Below are positions 6,345 through 6,505 of a stretch of DNA of 6,505 nucleotides, one piece after another (positions within the stretch are counted from its first letter, which is position 1; every line of letters begins with the position of its first letter). Location: positions 1 to 6,505 of the forward strand of contig JACZTE010000057.1 of NCBI GenBank assembly GCA_022573935.1, in the 5' to 3' direction. A program made the position numbers and the translations under genes. This stretch comes from Chloroflexota bacterium (GTDB taxonomy: Bacteria > Chloroflexota > Dehalococcoidia > DSTF01 > RBG-16-68-14). The notes under the pieces were generated by a model, which worked only from the letters and a program-made list of their open reading frames with translations, was not told where the DNA came from and ran no database searches.

Positions 6345-6353
6345 TTATCCACA
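6345..6353 (+). promoter_or_regulatory. Consensus DnaA box
   Basis: TTATCCACA is an exact match to the strong DnaA box. It begins two bases after the rnhB stop codon and shares its last two bases with the left arm of the 6352-6406 inverted repeat. A single box does not make an origin: no second box or AT-rich unwinding element is nearby. Control of the downstream gene by DnaA is the more natural inference. Confidence 0.55.
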
Positions 6354-6406
6354 AGATGTTGAGTCCCGCTTAAAGCGGAATCCACGATATAGTGTCTAAC
6401 ATCTTG
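6352..6406. repeat. Perfect 9-bp inverted repeat enclosing a 6-bp-stem hairpin
   Basis: CAAGATGTT (6352-6360) and AACATCTTG (6398-6406) are exact reverse complements, 37 bases apart. Between them CCGCTT-A-AAGCGG (6366-6378) is a second perfect inverted repeat with a one-base centre. The inner stem is flanked on both sides by GANTC sites, and a TATAGT lies between it and the right arm. It may be a dyad operator, a folded leader or the 3' end of the rnhB message. No T-run follows, so an intrinsic terminator is less likely. Confidence 0.65.
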
Positions 6407-6459
6407 ATTCCAAAAATACTTATTGACGGCGAATCCAGTTTGACTCATGGTGCGCCGCC

Positions 6460-6505
6460 ATGTCCAAAATAACCCGCAAACCCGGCGCCGGCATGATCAG
6501 CCCTG
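6460..6505 (+). CDS. Start of a gene, probably a CcrM-type adenine methyltransferase (partial)
   Basis: Seen: ATG 6460 opens a frame reading MSKITRKPGAGMISP to the window edge, a basic start of 15 codons. That is too short to identify from sequence. The inference of CcrM (N6-adenine methylation at GANTC once per cell cycle) rests on position directly after rnhB, the gene order I recall from Alphaproteobacteria, and on the GANTC-rich spacer. A competing ATG at 6447 in another frame gives MVRRHVQNNPQTRRR, which is less likely but not excluded. No clear Shine-Dalgarno precedes either start. Confidence 0.4.
   Translation, partial: MSKITRKPGAGMISP

Larger units (their letters stand above)
6331..6446. 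promoter_or_regulatory. Cluster of six GANTC (CcrM methylation) sites upstream of a gene start
   Basis: GANTC occurs at 6331-6335 (GAGTC, last codons of rnhB), 6361-6365 (GAGTC), 6378-6382 (GAATC), 6406-6410 (GATTC), 6431-6435 (GAATC) and 6442-6446 (GACTC). By eye only one GANTC is present in the preceding ~990 bp (5866-5870). GANTC is the target of the alphaproteobacterial cell-cycle methyltransferase CcrM, and promoters in that group (ccrM itself in Caulobacter, and GcrA targets) use such sites. A TATAGT at 6388-6393 could be the -10 of the downstream gene, with one GANTC just upstream, but no -35 fits at normal spacing. Half of a CtrA site (TTAA, 6370-6373) is present without its partner. 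Confidence 0.65.

Noticed and set aside
5731..6354. Minus-strand open frame of about 207 codons opposite rnhB.
   Set aside because: The plus-strand frame is an unambiguous RNase HII with all four catalytic acids; the antisense translation has no recognisable domain.
6343..6459. Replication origin, suggested by the DnaA box and AT-rich spacer.
   Set aside because: There is only one DnaA box, no iterated 13-mers or long AT tract, and no dnaA, dnaN or parAB nearby; a promoter role fits better.

Overview
The window is GC-rich and compact, and it reads as two unrelated pieces of bacterial DNA joined near position 5330. No lineage can be proved from the sequence alone. The left piece (1 to about 5310) has frequent GTG starts, a Chloroflexota-style GT4 glycosyltransferase, an 'AACGSGDD' lipoprotein and dispersed GGCTTCAGCC-type palindromes; I read it as Chloroflexota (Thermomicrobia-like) at modest confidence. 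The right piece (about 5340 to 6505) looks alphaproteobacterial: a PA0069-family radical SAM gene end, rnhB, then a spacer packed with GANTC sites before a gene start that sits where ccrM is often found.

Left piece, minus strand at the edge: the N-terminal part of a HAD-superfamily phosphohydrolase (1-290) lies directly behind a small lipoprotein of unknown function (294-818), and the two are probably translated from one message. Divergent from them on the plus strand is a WecA/TagO-type polyprenyl-phosphate sugar-1-phosphate transferase (903-2039). It converges on three minus-strand glycosyltransferases: GT2 (4230-5147), GT4 (3088-4206) and GT2 (2051-2941), transcribed in that order. Together these four make a plausible surface-polysaccharide module: the membrane transferase loads the first sugar phosphate on the lipid carrier, and the soluble or membrane-associated transferases extend the chain. 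A cluster of degenerate palindromes fills the 146-bp gap between the GT4 and the last GT2 gene.

Junction: an open frame at 5287-5670 begins with what looks like a signal peptide and continues, without any sensible N-terminal domain, as the last ~110 residues of a PA0069-family radical SAM protein. The most economical reading is a metagenomic assembly chimera, with a real recombination as the less likely alternative.

Right piece: rnhB (RNase HII, 5716-6342) is complete. The 117-bp spacer after it is AT-richer and is the most information-dense non-coding stretch here. It has a perfect consensus DnaA box, six GANTC sites in 116 bp (counting one in the end of rnhB; only one occurs in the preceding ~990 bp), a 9-bp perfect inverted repeat and a nested hairpin. 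It precedes the first 15 codons of a gene that I infer, mostly from context, to be the CcrM-type adenine methyltransferase. I see no tRNA, rRNA, CRISPR array, transposase or phage gene.
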